A stretch of 64,000 nt of DNA from Ophthalmolycus amberensis (Eukaryota > Chordata > Actinopteri > Perciformes > Zoarcidae): NCBI GenBank assembly GCA_024529925.1, contig JAFEUB010001181.1, positions 844,001-908,000 of the forward strand, read 5' to 3'. Numbering within the stretch: position 1 is the first letter of the stretch; each line of letters starts with the position of its first letter. The position numbers and the translations under genes are program-made. This document shows, in pieces, positions 22,305 to 34,690 of the stretch. The notes beneath the pieces are model-generated. The model ran no database searches. It was not told the DNA's origin and saw only the letters and a list, made by a program, of their open reading frames with translations.

Positions 22305-25300
22305 TAGTGATAGGAAGGTCCTAGAGCCTTGAGAGTGGGCTCTACCCCCACTAAAGCGGTCATTGCGGTTCGATGGGTATCAGTCCCAAGTGACTAGGAC
22401 CTTGGGAAGAGGGTAACGGGGTAATAACCACCTGAAATTAGACAAATTGTCTCATGAATGTGATCTGAAGTTAGCTCACTAATGAGATTTTGAAGGGCTT
22501 TCATTTTGAAATGCTTCATCAGAATGTCCTGGTTCTCTCTGACTGACACCTTGAGGTGGTCTGCTATTAAATATATATAGACAAAGAAATTTGGTTCCTA
22601 ACCTTTTACTTTTTCTTCGAGCTCGAAAAAGTTTGTGACTTTCAAATAAAACATCATCAAATTAAAACGTTGGACCATAGATAAGCTCAGAGGCTAATAG
22701 TGTTTCAAACTTGTCAAGAATATTAAGGATTCCTTGAGGTTCTTCCCCCACATCCATCTCTCATTCATTCAAAGGGTTATTCATTTTAGTTGCAAGCAGT
22801 TTGATGTTTGAAATTGAATGTATTCTTGATGAGGGAAGCTGGGAATTGGCTCGCTGTCAGATCAGCACTATTATCTGCCTTTTAGGTTTGAAGCAAATTA
22901 GACTTGGGGTCCCCAAGGTGCCTGGACCCTTCCACACTGGCAGTGTTGAATTCTCAGAGCGTGTCACATCCTTGATGGAAATTCACTTTAATCAGATGAA
23001 GATTCAAAGCCACTCTGGACTTGTTCACAGCTTTTTGATTTGTTTGCAGGACATGTCAGATAGAACGTGTTCACCTGAACTAAGAAATGCTCGAGTGTAT
23101 CAATTAAATACCGTATGAAATTTTTTGACAAAAAAACAGGTTATCATTTAGCCATCACACTCAATGAGATACACATGACACCCAAACACTTGACTGATCC
23201 AGGAGTAAAGCAGACATACTTTGATGTTGCAACATGTATCAAGATTATGAAAGAAAAGTGAAAGTAAGGTCAAAGACAAAATAGAGGAATCTGTGCCATC
23301 TGTCATGAAAACAAATGGGTGCAATTCATACAGGAAACTTTTCTTAGTACATAAATTGGAAACACTTCACACGTTAATTGAATCCAAAATGTGTAGTTGG
23401 CTATTCACGCAGCATTGAAACTGATTTGTTTTATGTTTATTTTGAGAAGTATGCCAAAACAGTTGGGTGGAGTGCCTCGGGTAGAGCAACATATACAACA
23501 TTCTGTTGCTGGTGCATCTGTGAAATACACAATCAACTTTTCTGTGGTGGCCTTTGTTGGGGCACAGAAAAGCAGACAATGATTTCTTTTTTTTCTTGCA
23601 AAGGAAAGAGAGATGCTGTCATCTGAGACAATACACTGAGGATATCCCTGGTGAGACAGCTTTGAAAATGTAAATATAGCATAGGAGCTGAATTTCAATT
23701 CTGAAGCGCATGCCGTGGTTTTATTAATATAAGGGGCTGTAGAAAGTGTTGTTTTTTTACATCATTCTGGTGCAATTTTTGTTTTTGATTGATTTTTCAG
23801 AAAGAAGCAACAGATTCAAGTGCCCAGCTTCAAGTTAGTTTACAGGTAATCAATAATAATGCCAATAACAGAAGTGAGCAAAAGCCTGTAATAGGTTGAC
23901 CTTGATTGTTGGGCTGCTTTCATGTGAGAGCATGAATCTGAAGCATCTGAATCTGAGGCGATTTTGGTTTTTTAATCTCCACCTTGGATCTTGGTGGCTA
24001 AAATGAAACCCAACCACCTCAACAGACACCAACACACACCCTCATACATTAACATGCATACATACTGTTTCCAACTTTTTTCCTCACTCTGCTTTTTTAA
24101 TAAACATGCCTCATGACACGACAACGCAAATGAAACGCGTTATGCTATTGATGCGTTTTGTTGGGGATTTCTTGAAAAGCTCAGTTTGGATCTCGGTGCT
24201 CCTTCTCTGTTCCCATCAATCTTGTCGTATCTGTGTTTATAAGCCATCAGGTGTGTTATGTCTTACCAATTCCCACAGGTAATTTGACTAGCAATGTATT
24301 TTCAGAACATGTTCCAGGCACACAGAATAGTCCAAATCATTATGGTGTCTGGCAAATACAGCACAGTGCTAGCGCAGGATTAAACCAGAGAGGAGCCCAT
24401 GCAGGAGTGTCAGGATTTGGTTTGTTTGTCCCAGCCGTGTTGTTTACAACCCCCTCTGCTATAGTCTGCACAGCCCAGCACAACAGACCTCAGCCATCAT
24501 GAGGCATCGGACCCCAGGAGCTTTGTCAAGCCTATCTCTGCTCTTTTTTTGCAGGCTCTGTGTGTCTGCCATTGGAGAGTGATTGACCACTATGCCTTAG
24601 ATTGAAATTGATTGCATAAGGGCTATAACAATGAAAGACTGTTGGTATTCTGGCAGTGGCAGCAGGAGTGTCAAAGGATGGGAAGCCGCTGTCACAAGAA
24701 CAACTGGGTTCTATGAACGTATTGTCTAGTAGTCAGATTCCTAAGGTCGGAGTAGGCCTTTGATCCAAGCGATACAGTGTTTCTAATTGGGTTGTATTGA
24801 TCCATCCTGCTCCTGTTCATGATGGCACAGTGGTGATGAATGTCAGTCTGCCATGCTGAATGTAAAACTGAAGAAACCAGCCAATCGTTGCCTCAAGTTG
24901 AGCTGGGTTGTCGGGGGATGTGCAGCGCCGGGTTTAAGGCATTGAGACAAGAATGAAACTTAAGCAGCAGTTTCATGGTCTGACAAAGTTTTTCGATTTA
25001 CTGTGAAATTAAATATATTTAAGAAAGGCCATAACGCCCAAGAAAAACAGTTCTGTCTAAATAAAACAATGGCATAACCAAAACTTAGTTGAGGTTGACT
25101 GTGTTTTTCCTTTAAGGCACATATAGTACAATAAAAGGCAATTGTGAGCAGATGAATGAGTGTGAATGAGAGGAAAATAATAAACTTAATCGCGCCCTGA
25201 AGCCGATCGATTTTATGTTGCATTTACTGTTGACATTTATATTTGACTATAGAGTTACACAAGCAGCATGTTAGACATGTGTGGCATTTATTTTAGTTGC

Positions 25301-27798
25301 TCTGAGCAATTGACATTATGCAATTAGTCAGCTCAGTGCACGTCTTTGTAAATTCATGACATCCACAGCAAGCACTGCCATAGTAAATAAATGCACAACA
25401 TGTTTTGCATAATGTCTGATTCTTTAGAGATCCATACCATTGACGTTGACATAGGTTTCATCTAAGAGCATCTGCCACTGATTCATTATGCAGCATTACA
25501 CGCCCTGGGAGGAGGGAAGGGGCAGAGCTTGAAGGATTGCACAGCATATTAAATCTGTCTTACTGAACATCAGTAGAATGAGGAAATCCCATGAAGATCC
25601 AAATGCAGATATAAAATAACAAGTCACTGGTTGAAAAACAAATTACTTTGAAATTGCATGCAATCCCAGGAAATGGAGGGTATAATTGCGGACAGTGATA
25701 CGATAAAATATATATATTCTTAAAGCAGGTTAATGTAATGTCACTTATAAGTGGATGATTGTATTGATGGATTTGTGTTACTTTTTGACTTGGAATGTTT
25801 TAACTCTTCCTCTGCAGTCATTATCTTGCATGTAAAACTAATTAGAGAGAAATTGCAGGGAGTAAACTAATTTACTCATCATTAAATTAAATTATGAACA
25901 CATGTTTAAGTAATCAATCGCGATACATTTGCAAGATCTACAGCAATATAATGAAAAGTTCTTAATTATGGCCTGCTGAGTGTCTGTACATGAAAGAAAC
26001 CATGGTCTTTGAACACCAATACCATGAATGAGCCACGACTAGACTGGTGCAGCCAGGGCCATCAGACTGCAGATAAATCAGTGAAATGGTCAGGTCTAAT
26101 GACAGCACACTTACCTTTATGTGCTAATCCAGCTTTATTGCTTTACCTTGGCTGTTTGCTAGTGTTTGCAGGGTCGCTCAGGTAGAATTCCTCTCCTCAC
26201 AGTGGTCCACCTTCAGATTAGACTGCAATCCAATGTTAGGAGAAAGCTAATTCATTTTCAAGTCAGGGGGTCCCGGGGGAAGGACTTTGGGCTTTACTTT
26301 GTGCAAGATTGGAAAGGATACTGATTTAAAGCTGTGAATTTTGTAAGCGAGCTAATTTAATTTTTGCTTTTTGAGATTCACAAACCACAGTACATTTTGG
26401 TTTGGATGGTATTACCTGAATAAGGCAATGCAACAGTCGATTGTAGCAGACAAAGGATTTATCATGGAGAACATGTGTTTTGTTCTTTGCTGTATTTGCA
26501 TACTGTAACTGTTGATTGTTCTTCAATATATTAATGGATTCATTTCTCATACTCGGCCCAAGACATGCCCCAAAGGCTTGTTTGTTTCTAACGCAATGAA
26601 CAACTCCTGAGGTGAGGAAGAATGAGTAACGACAACATCTTTAGAGTCTTCCCGTCTCGGGCTTGTGGAGAATGGTTGGGACTTCTCTGGCCACACTTTA
26701 CAGAAGACAAAGAGGAGTGCTGATGCATAGACAGTTTTATCACACATGCCTTCATTTTTTGCACCCTTGTATATGTACATGTATGGTGAGGGTAAGTGAC
26801 ACGTGACATTTAATTAAAATCATAAGAGGTCAGAATAATTGACTCGATTGGAATTAATCAACACCTTACAGTGAACAAGTATCATTCTTCTGCCATATGT
26901 GCATGTATTTATATAACAAACGCTATATGAAATAATTAAGAAGTATTGTGTGTATTACGGTACTATAGTAAGAAGAGCAGCTTATTGTGGAGCAGTTTCA
27001 TCCCAGCAGGGAGGAGAAACAGCCCCGCTGTACAATACCATCATGCTTTACAGTATTTACTGTCTTCCTTATATGTTGGGCACTGCTGGTTCTCTGTATT
27101 TTTTTAAAAGAGGATTTTAGGAGACCATCTTCTAGTTTGTTACAAGAATAATCACAAGATTAAAGGTTCATATTACCACAAAGCCCAAAAAGTGTCTCCA
27201 CTTGAACTCCATTTCTCACATGAACTGGCTTGACTCTACCCCAATCAGAAGTTTATTTGTAAGGTCTGCAGGTATATTTAACATCCTTGTGTATTCATCC
27301 ATATGAAAGCCCTGAGAGGCAAGTGAGAAAAAGAAAATCCTGATTATCCATTTTCTAAGTCTGACCTAAATTGTGTATGACCAGGTAAAAGGGTGTGTGA
27401 GGATGGTCTCTTTTTGTTTGTTTGTTTGTTGTTTTAAATAACACCAAAGGTTTCCATGTTTCCTTCCAGTTAACTTGTTAACACGCAATATATCTACCTT
27501 GTGTTTATCGTGCATGCAAAAATAATCAAGCAAGATCATAAGATCATAAACAAATCATGAAAAACATGAATGCATGATAATAGCAGATTATTACTGTCGT
27601 TCGAGTCTGCACGGTCAAATATGCAATAAGCAAACCCTCAGTGAAAGTATAGTTGAAACTGATTTAATTGGAATCACTTGACTTGATTTCAGGTGACGGC
27701 AATTAGCTCTGCGTCTGTTGGTGAACCTAATTAGCTAAATTTAAATATGATCATGATCTGCAATAAAAGAGGTGTGTACAAGGGAGGTGTTTTCAGCT

Positions 27799-27826
27799 TA
27801 TAATATAATATAATATAATATAATAT
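27799..27826. repeat. (TAATA)n pentanucleotide repeat
   Basis: About 5.5 perfect units. Confidence 0.9.
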
Positions 27827-29153
27827 ACACTATCAACAGGAAGTTGATTCAACTGTCTCATTAATGTCTTTAAATTAAATTGTAACACTCAAATCACTTT
27901 CATCTTCAACTTCATTCAGTTCGAGCACTGAAACAACGACCGGAAAAAACCCGACAACATAATTTGCCGTCAGTTGCTGTGAGTAATACCGATGTTAAAT
28001 AGTTCACTGATTACATGTTTAATTGCATTGAATTTTAGGCACATTGGTGGGCTGGAACAAGAATATATTTGTGTGTTAAAACACATTTAATTTGTGTGCC
28101 ATATTACACCTGAGATTGCTGATTTGTTATGGAGGGGGAGTTTGTGAGCCTTGGTAGCCATCACATTGTTTTGAGCCTCCTGCTGCTTGGTGAGGACACC
28201 CAGGGTCAAGTAGTCTCAGGTGGCAGTCTAGGCAATAGAAGTTTAAGAGGAGCTCTAAAAGCCATTTGATAAAAAGATGTGCCCACTCCCAGTGCAGGCT
28301 TCGAGTGTTTGCAAACAGTCAAAGGTTTGCTGTAACCCCTTGCACCCAAAGTCTAATTACTTTGATTGCTAATTTAGCTTCGTCGAAGTCAGTTTTTGTA
28401 AATTCCCCTCTCAGTGGGTCCTCTGCTGAAACACAGCATCTCGTTTCACTGCGAGTGGATTAAGAGTTCCTGTCCTCTGAGCATCTATTCAGTGCTGCAG
28501 GACTTGTTATGTCTCCCCACAGCTTCAGACAACTCATGCAAACGCATCTTTTCACATCTCAGAGATATTTGAATGGGGACGCAGTTACAGAAGGTGTAGC
28601 CTGATACAGGTTATTTCTCCCAGGAAGCATTAACATTCTAAAAAATAGCAAAAAATACAACTGAGTCAAATGAGAAATTGTAAGAGGCTGATAGAAAAAA
28701 ACAAACACTGAAACTTGCCCTTATTTCCCAGTTTATAAATGTTCAGAGTCCCCCAGTGGGTGCTGGGTTGGTTTGGCAGGTTAAGAAGTTCATTGAATAA
28801 AATAGTTGAAAGTGATTTGAAACTGACTGCTCAGAGATTCTCAGCTTGATGTGAGTTGGTTTGTGATGAGTTTCTTTCACTTGAAGTGCTTCAGAGTGAG
28901 AATAAAAGATTTCTATTCTTTTCTATTCTAGTATTTTTGTTTAAAATGTCCTTTGTTATTGTATTTCAGAAGGGGTTTGTGAGGTTCATAGCAATGTACA
29001 AAAACTTTAGGTTGGAGATTATCAATACATAAAAATGTTTATGACTACAGTTGTTTATTGATCAGCTCTTTCTTCCCTCAGTCTCCTTTTTATCATATAT
29101 GGATCCTCTCTAGTAGTGCTGGGATCAACAATACAATACTTGTAATTGAGCGT

Positions 29154-29228
29154 ATCATGACAAGTACGTCTTTTATTTATCATGACAAATATGTCTTTTA
29201 TTTACCATGACAAGTATGTCTTTTATTT
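29154..29228. repeat. Tandem repeat, three 25-bp units
   Basis: Units at 29154-29178, 29179-29203 and 29204-29228, each of the form AYCATGACAARTAYGTC followed by TTTTATTT. They differ at only a few positions. Confidence 0.9.
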
Positions 29229-29926
29229 CAACAATATATGACAAGGATAACAAGGGAACACAGCTACGTCATCTATGATACCACTAGTCTCAATATGTAC
29301 CTCTATATGTATCAAAATATCCCCACATTTTAGTTACCATTACAGTGGTCCAGGGCTTACTCAACAAACACAAATATATAGTTGATGTGGTGCTCTCTTG
29401 GCTACAGACTGAGAACCATTAAATAATTAAACACGTCACACAAGCATAGTTTCAGGCACTCATGCAAACAGATTTACTGTCCCCTCTCACTCTCACAGCC
29501 TTTCTCTTGATACAGCCATGGGCTTTCACCTGTGCTATGGACGAGCATGACAAGCTTTTGTTGATTGACTGGAATAGTGTTGTGGGCATAGAATAGGAGT
29601 AGAACGGATGTTCCCATTCAAGTCAGCGTAGCAGGATGGCCAGAGTGGGGGACATTTTTATATGTAGCCTATATTGACATTGTGGCTGATTTCCACATAA
29701 ACTAAACTAACTTACGGCAAGTCGCACACTCACTGATGTGAGTTTGATGCAGTAGGCCTAACAACTTGGAGCAGTAACGTTACAAAAAATAAAGAGCTAG
29801 AGTAAATTAGTTAAATAAAAAAATGTAATGCTTCGCCCACGCACTCTTCTCACAGCAAAGCACATTGCTATAACTAGACGAGTAGCAACTTTGTTCGGCT
29901 CATTTTCTATAACCATTGTAGCATTT

Positions 29927-29980
29927 AAGCATGCTGGAATTAGGAAGCTAGCCAGCTAGTTTGCTAATTCCACCATGCTT
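29927..29980. other. Near-perfect 54-bp palindrome
   Basis: The 26-base left arm (29927-29952) and right arm (29955-29980) are inverse complements with three mismatches and only two bases (CA) between them. It begins AAGCATGCTGGAATTAG and ends in CTAATTCCACCATGCTT. Could form a cruciform or, if transcribed, a tight hairpin. Not assigned to a known family. Confidence 0.75.
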
Positions 29981-30904
29981 TATTGAGACACTGGTTACCG
30001 AAAATGGGTAAAATGGGCTGGTGGCCTGCGGCAGCGCTGGGTCTAGATTCTGCTACCTATCTTACAAGCCAACCAGCCGTCTCCAGGGCTGAGTCCACTT
30101 TATTCCCACCAGACCTCATGTCAAATTATAACTTCAAACAGAGATGATTTTGAATTTGCTTTTGTAATCATCGATTTACGAAGATACACTTTTTTGTTCC
30201 TTTTACTACTTGCATGGCTGCAACCGAAACTAGACTTCCCTGCAGATTTTCAAATAACTATTACCTGACTGCTGATACATTTTTCAAATTGACATCAATT
30301 GAAATCATGTGACACTGGAAAATAAAGATGAAGGCACAGATCTATAAAAAGGTAACCCAAAGAGCAAAGATTAACGTAGCTGTCCGATCACACAGTGAAT
30401 TCACTTGGCTCATTCTCTCTCGCACACATAACTCAACTGTCATACAATCACTCGCCGATGCAAATAGAACAGCTAATGATAAAGTGTGAGTCACTTTATA
30501 ATTGGTAACAAACTGCTGGCGGTAGGGTTATATAAGTGAACGTCAAAAATAGAATAGGGTGACTTCATCTTTGTATAACTCCATAACTGTTTGTGGTTTT
30601 GTTGAGATAACAACACTCCCTTTCTAGTGCATCCTGAGTCTTCTGCCTTTCAACTGAGTGTGTGACTGACTTTCTTTTTTTTTTACACCATGCTTTGGAG
30701 GAGTGCTGGGTATGACCAGCTGGAACGAGACCCCAAGATAAACTCAGAACAAACAGGAGGGACTACATCTCTCGGGCTGGTCTGGGTGTATCCCAAAAGA
30801 GCTGGAGTAAAATCATGTTTTGGCAACGCAATATATGTGAAAATAGAATATGCATAGATTGTATTACAAATGGTGAGCTCAGCATTGAAGGCAGACCATG
30901 TGCA

Positions 30905-30951
<47 letters not shown>

Positions 30952-31849
30952 GAAACCCTTCCTGCAGCACTTTTAAGTCTAGTAGTGACTGGACAGCTAA
31001 TTTTCATTGTATTAAAAATGTTAATTTGTCAACAGTGTTGTTTTTAGCTCAGGAGAAGATAGAAAACGGGTCATGTGGTCAATTAATATATTGAATCAAC
31101 ATATATTAAAACATTTTTCAATAAATATGAAAAGAAACAACCTCATAAAAGCAGTGTCTTTGGTGTCACTATACTTGAGACAGTCACTTTAAAGCACCTT
31201 TCAAAATGTGGCTTACCAATAGGAACACTGCTGTGCACAGCAATGGCCGCCATGTTAATCCACTGTTGATCTGCCCTGGGATCAAGCTTTTCCAGAATCA
31301 ATGAAGGCTTGCCTTCTGGTCTTCATCACATCTTTTACATCCTCTGGTTGAGTTTGATACCGTGTAACATGGTGTTTCAGATGAATGTGAAAAAAGAGAA
31401 ACTGTCAGCATTTGGTCTGTGGAATCCCCATCAAATAGGCCAAATAAATTATGTTCAAGTGTTTCAAATTTTATTTAGAAACAGAAAATGAAAAAGATTA
31501 GGAAATCACATGTTTCACTGCACAAAATAATTAAATATGTTTAAAAAGAAATCCTCAAATATTTTTCTAAATAAAATGCACCAATAAGGATTTACAATAG
31601 TGGCGAGTAGTTATATGAGTATTCACTAACATTCCCAAAAAAAGCCTACAGTTTTACAGATGTCCTATTCTATTCATAAATCCATGTAAGGCTGTACACA
31701 TATACATCCCGTCTCTCAAAACCGAACCGAACTGATTATTATCATCCTACATCCATGCTTTTCTAATTTATTTATTTCTACTACATCTCTGTATGTAGGT
31801 GCCCACACGCAGTCCCAGCTAAAATGAATGAGGCTGGAGTCCACTCCAT
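29981..31849. other. Distal 5' flank of gpc6
   Basis: Contains the (CA)n tract at 30906-30947. Otherwise nothing recognised. Confidence 0.5.
30906..30947. repeat. (CA)n microsatellite
   Basis: About 21 perfect CA units. Confidence 0.95.
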
Positions 31850-32258
31850 ATTTTGTGTCGCGCTTTGCCTCTCCAATGCATCTGATGTGAACACAGAGCG
31901 CGCTCCCCAGCACACAGCATTTCCCACTTCAACGCAACAACCAGGGGCTTCGTCTGCTCAGCGAAGTTGAGACAACACGTCTGGAAACGCATTGCCTGGA
32001 TACTGGCTTCATGTGGCACCTCCACGCTCGCAATTCTCTTTTATTGCGGCGGCGGGGGACTTTTTTCTTTATCGGTTTGCGAAAGAAGCCCGTTTTACTT
32101 TGGGAAATGCGTTGGTAGACACTAATAGTTGAGTTGCAACCATTAAACGCCCAATCATTAAGTACCTGCAGATCTACTGCAGGGGAGTTTTTTTTTTTTT
32201 TACCAGCAAGGATACTGCAGAGCACCTTAAACAATACGGATCTTCACAGAAGTGAAAA
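31850..32258 (+). promoter_or_regulatory. gpc6 proximal promoter and 5' UTR
   Basis: Immediately upstream of the gpc6 start codon, with locally higher CpG content (GCGCGCTCC near 31900, GGCGGCGGGG near 32048) and CCAAT at 31874-31878 and 32152-32156. No TATA box at an obvious place. If the transcript starts upstream of 32107, it would carry a three-codon upstream ORF (ATG at 32107-32109, stop at 32116-32118). The transcription start itself cannot be fixed. Confidence 0.45.
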
Positions 32259-32409
32259 ATGCTCAGACTAGAGACCATCATTTGCACTTTTTCTGTGCTG
32301 TCTGTTGCAGCACGAGCAGATTTCAAGGCACGGAACTGCAGCGAGGTCAGGGAGGCTTGTGTCGGGAAAGGCTTCAGCTTCACACATGTTCCCATCCAGG
32401 AGATCCCAG
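32259..32409 (+). CDS. gpc6: Glypican-6 coding exon 1 (signal peptide and first core residues)
   Basis: The ATG at 32259 has A at -3. It opens a hydrophobic signal peptide (MLRLETIICTFSVLSVAARA, cleavage likely near residue 20), then DFKARNCSEVREACVGKGFS leads to VPIQEIP. This matches the vertebrate GPC6/GPC4 N-terminus (human GPC6: ADVKARSCGEVRQ...KGFS...QEIAG). The exon ends in phase 1 at 32409 before the donor GTAAGG. Fifty codons plus one base. Cys27 is the conserved first core cysteine. Cys34 is unusual, since human GPC6 and GPC4 have Tyr there. N26-C27-S28 forms an N-glycosylation sequon, though use next to a disulphide cysteine is doubtful. Glypicans are GPI-anchored heparan sulphate proteoglycans that modulate Wnt, Hedgehog, FGF and BMP signals at the cell surface. 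Confidence 0.93.
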
Positions 32410-34534
32410 GTAAGGCTGGACTGAGCGCGCGACCCGTCGATTAGGCACACGACCTGCCAAATAGAGCTTTACCAATTGCCTATGGGATAAACACGGGCTT
32501 TTGTGGAATAAACGCGTCTGTATTTAATATTAAGCTCCTAATGGGGGAAGTTCAAATTCCCCTAATGTCCCACAGCAACTCATTTATGATTCAAAGTCAT
32601 TCAGTAGCAGGTCTTTGGTTGAGTGCTACAGGGGTAGCCTGTCTCAACCACCTGTCACTCGCCAAGTTGCTGCAAGTCTTAACTGACCAAAGTTTTAGCC
32701 CTAAACTTAATATAGGCTGCTCAATTACCAAAATAGTCCTAATTAACCTGACTGGATGGTAAACAGCTGGCGCACCCTCCTGCACCCAGCTTGCATCATT
32801 GAAGTGACATCCCCTCTTTTAAAACGCCAGGACCCAGCTTTATGTTAATGCGAGCTGGTTCACTGATTATGTATTCATGCTGCGATATCAGCCAGCATCA
32901 ATACTCAATGTGTAACGAGTCCCCCTTCAGGCAGCTGTGGTGGGTAAGATCTGTGTCCAGTAGAGGTATGTGACTGTGCTAACCCAGCAGAGATAATGAA
33001 TGACCAACTGTGCAGACTAGTAGCTCCTGTCCTGCGAAAATGAAGTGATGAGGTGAGGTTGACCTGCTGGCTCTTGCAAGTGCTTCAGTAGCAGTCCATA
33101 AAGATGAGTCAACTGGGCATAATGTCAGCCACCACTACCCTTTGGAGTGGACATTTGAGTACCTTACATAATGAATGTCATTCATTAAATGGACAGAGAT
33201 AGTACATGTAAAATATACAGGTTCAACAATGTTAGGCTGTCAGGATTTGGAAACCAGTAACATTAATACATTCTAAACAAGTGTTTTTGTGTAAGTGGAT
33301 ATAAATACACTCTGTTTTATCAGTTCATAATTTTAATGAATTACTCGTGTAAATTCGAAAACAGTGTTTTACTGCGGTAGTATTTTCTATATCAGTAAAT
33401 ACATTCTTAAATAGTATTCAGTGATTCAGTGAAAGCAGTATATTCAGCATGTTCTGTAGAAAGGTAATTAGGAATGAAAGGTCTTTTTTCCCCCATTATC
33501 CCATCTGAGTTGTCTCTCCAGGTCGTCATTGTTGTGCTTCAGGGCCAATCATTCTCTCTATAAAGCAGGGGATCTGGCACAAGCAAAAGGCTGCATATTT
33601 GATCAGGGGCACACCTGTTCAGAGATGGGTTGAATACCTAACTGATTAAATCCTTTGGATCCATGTCTCTGACATCACAACTAATCTGCCAAATGAGTGA
33701 AAAATGCAATCTCTCTCATCTGTGAGCGTTGTCACCCTGAGTAAACGTCTTTTGATGTGGTCTTTGAATGAGTCATAACCTTCTGTGTCTGCCGGAGAGA
33801 CAACGCATTATCAACTCCTCAGCAAATTCTCACAGTGATTGGCATGCCCTTCAGGCTTCCGACTTATTGCCTCTCACTCATGCAAACAATAATCAAGTTA
33901 AGCCAAAGTGGAAGTGGAAATACCTCCTATTTGAAAGTTAATTTTGAAGCATAACACCTTGTGATGAAAAAGCATCAGAAGCAGGAATATATCTTTGCTG
34001 TTTAAACTCTGGAGATTAATATATTGTTGAGATGATTTTAAATGTAATTTATATTTCTATTGAGTCTAGTGAGAATAGAATAATTGCTCCCTTTTTGGGG
34101 GATAAATCAGCTGCTATGAATTGTCATTTAAGTATGTACTTTAGTACACAGTACTTATTTAAAGACTTACACAATTAAAGTAGGACTACTGTATAGTTGG
34201 ACATTACGACATTACGGACATTATGAAGTATACTCCATTGTGGTAAACATGTTTGTGTTTTGGGGTTTTACTGACAGATTACAACATACTGCACACATAG
34301 CCTTTATTGTTTTTTTCATGTTTGTAATGTTAGCTCTTTAGGTGGCACTGAAGGGGTTAAGAGCATCCATGTGGCAGGCGGTACTCGGGAGTTAATATTC
34401 CAGTAGGCTTAGGGTTAGGTGTAGAGCGGCTCTTAAAGCTTCCCATATAGCTTATTTTTTTCTGTCAGCCTTACGGCTGCCATTCAACTCTATTAATTCA
34501 CTGAAAATAGGCAAAACAAATCTGGAAATGGACT

Positions 34535-34690
34535 TGTACTTGTATAGCACCTTTCTAGTTTTCCGACCACTCAAAGCGCTTCAACACCACATGTCATTCA
34601 CCTGTTAACACCCATTTAGACAGATAGATAGATACTTTATTCATCCCCAGGGGGAAATTTGTTATTTACACACCGCAGGCAAAAGTAGGC
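34535..34690. repeat. Dispersed teleost repeat with (GATA)n
   Basis: Contains ACTTGTATAGCACCTTTCTAG and ...ACCACTCAAAGCGCTT..., then GATAGATAGATACTTTATTC and ATCCCCAGGGGGAAATT. Both blocks are recurrent 3'-end motifs of fish non-LTR elements as I remember them. Two different elements appear to be joined here. Family assignment uncertain. Confidence 0.55.

Larger units (their letters stand above)
22305..29926. other. Gene-desert sequence
   Basis: AT-rich unique DNA with simple repeats: (GTTT)n at 27413-27434, (TAATA)n at 27799-27826, and a 25-bp tandem triplication. No exon resembling gpc5 or any other gene was recognised on either strand. Confidence 0.5.

Noticed and set aside
22310..22400. 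tRNA-like or SINE head next to the telomeric hexamers
   Set aside because: Only a loose B-box-like motif; no A-box at the right spacing and no cloverleaf could be drawn.
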